64,000 bases of DNA from Streptomyces sp. NBC_01235 (lineage in GTDB: Bacteria > Actinomycetota > Actinomycetes > Streptomycetales > Streptomycetaceae): assembly GCF_035989285.1 (NCBI RefSeq), contig NZ_CP108513.1, positions 806,001-870,000 on the forward strand, given 5' to 3'. The notes under the pieces were generated by a model. That model did not search any database and was not told the origin of the DNA. It saw nothing but the letters and a program-made list of their open reading frames with translations. This document shows positions 63,263-64,000 of this stretch, in pieces; position 1 is the first letter of the stretch, and the number at the start of each line of letters is the position of its first letter. The position numbers and the translations under genes were made by a program.

Positions 63263-64000
63263 GTGGACAGTCAGACGGCGGTCAGGAACCAGACCGCGGC
63301 CGACGCCTCCACCGCAGGCAGGCTCAAGCCCAACTCGCTCGGCGTGCTGGGCATCCTCTTCTTCGTCCTCTCCGCCCAGGCGCCCCTCACCGGCATCGCG
63401 GGCGCCGTCCCCATCTCGGTGGCCCTCGGCAACGGGCCCGCCGCCCCCGCCGCGTACGTGGCCGCCGGCGTGATCACCCTGCTCTTCTCGGTCGGCTTCG
63501 TGGCCATGGGCCGCCATGTGGTGAACGCCGGCGCCTTCTACACCTACATAGGCAAGGGCCTCGGCCGACCCGTCGGCACCGGAAGCGCCGCGGTCGCGCT
63601 CTTCGCCTACTGCGCGATCCAGGCCGCCATGTACGGGCTGTACGGAGCGACCGTGAGCGGCCTGCTGGCGGCCCACACCGGGACGGACGTGCCCTGGTGG
63701 GTGTGTTCCCTGGTCACTATGGCGATCGTGCAGGTCCTGGGCGGCGCGGGCATCGAGATGGGCGCCAAGGTGCTGGCGGTCTTCGTGCTGGCCGAGTTCA
63801 GCATCCTGGCCGTCTTCGCCCTGGTCACCCTCTTCAAGGGCGGCGGCCCGGAAGGGCTCGGCGTCACCGAGTCGTTCTCACCGGGTGCCGCCCTGAAGGG
63901 GGCGCCGGGTGTGGCTCTGATGTTCTCCGTGGCGTCGATGGTCGGTTTCGAGGCGACCGCGATCTACGGCGAGGAGGCGCGCGAGCCCCGCAGGACGGTA
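63263..64000 (+). CDS. APC-family amino-acid/amine permease, cut by window edge
   Basis: The frame is open for 246 codons to the edge. After a short hydrophilic start (DSQTAVRNQTAADASTAGRL), it shows APC-family segments: LGVLGILFFVLSAQAPLTGI, RHVVNAGAFYTYIGKGLGRP, VQVLGGAGIEMGAKVLAVFV and MFSVASMVGFEATAIYGEEA. The GFEATAIYGEE segment before a charged loop is typical of the family. The GTG at 63263 is chosen; another GTG is three codons earlier. With operator C in its promoter it is probably the importer of the amine handled by this locus. Confidence 0.85.
   Translation, partial: MDSQTAVRNQTAADASTAGRLKPNSLGVLGILFFVLSAQAPLTGIAGAVPISVALGNGPAAPAAYVAAGVITLLFSVGFVAMGRHVVNAGAFYTYIGKGLGRPVGTGSAAVALFAYCAIQAAMYGLYGATVSGLLAAHTGTDVPWWVCSLVTMAIVQVLGGAGIEMGAKVLAVFVLAEFSILAVFALVTLFKGGGPEGLGVTESFSPGAALKGAPGVALMFSVASMVGFEATAIYGEEAREPRRTV

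Overview
The window is very GC-rich DNA with strong third-position GC bias, frequent GTG starts, many secreted glycoside hydrolases with CBM2 or CBM13 modules, TetR/MerR/GntR/PucR regulators and TGGGAGCGCTCCCA (CebR-type) boxes. All of this points to a Streptomyces chromosome. Gene density is patchy: at least ten decayed or truncated genes and two broken insertion sequences lie between intact operons, as in a genomically fluid accessory region.

Layout. 1-3200: the end of a membrane protein gene, an intact SseB-like gene, and remnants of an ABC ATPase, a permease/isochorismatase pair and an amine oxidase. 3234-6400: a MerR regulator facing a DUF3291-like gene and an MFS exporter across a perfect palindrome, then a broken TetR gene. 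6685-8139: GAPDH of the N-terminally extended type. 8140-10212: remnants of IS630, an LsrF-like aldolase, a DeoR regulator and an acetylxylan esterase. 10216-17385: plant-polysaccharide enzymes (GH5, feruloyl-esterase-like CE1-CBM2, GH27-CBM13, a GH43/GH62 chimera, GH6).

17433-39312 holds two opposed deoxysugar/sugar-acid loci. The rightward one has a GntR gene, a CUT1 ABC importer, an unknown 670-residue protein, an L-rhamnose mutarotase family protein, a frameshifted lactonase, a Zn-dehydrogenase, an SDR and a truncated KDPG-aldolase. The leftward one has a CUT2 ABC importer, an L-fuconate dehydratase, a lactonase, FucU, a Zn-dehydrogenase, an SDR, a KDPG-aldolase, a KDG kinase, an aldo/keto reductase and a GntR gene. 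The dehydrogenase-SDR-aldolase blocks form a 2,288-bp near-identical inverted repeat with one diverged patch, which suggests gene conversion. A secreted GH29 alpha-L-fucosidase (39735) and a CBM13-CE2 esterase (42508) follow, so extracellular fucose release and intracellular oxidation of fucose are probably coupled.

44318-51566: an aspartase pseudogene, a PucR regulator, an acetylxylan esterase fragment, a broken IS3 transposase, 6-phosphogluconate dehydrogenase with a strong terminator, a MarR gene and a decayed LLM oxidoreductase. 51839-53548: a GH5-Fn3-CBM2 beta-mannanase behind a perfect CebR box.

53693-64000 is the most interesting locus. P450 and glutamine-synthetase-like genes diverge from ferredoxin, ferredoxin reductase, acetoacetate-decarboxylase-like, HpaE-like dehydrogenase, HpaD/LigB dioxygenase, HpaG-like FAH hydrolase, TetR and amino-acid permease genes. 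Three promoters share one palindromic sequence. The set reads as a homoprotocatechuate-type meta-cleavage route fed by a P450 system and an amine-activating ligase, probably for an aromatic amine. The substrate is inferred, not shown.
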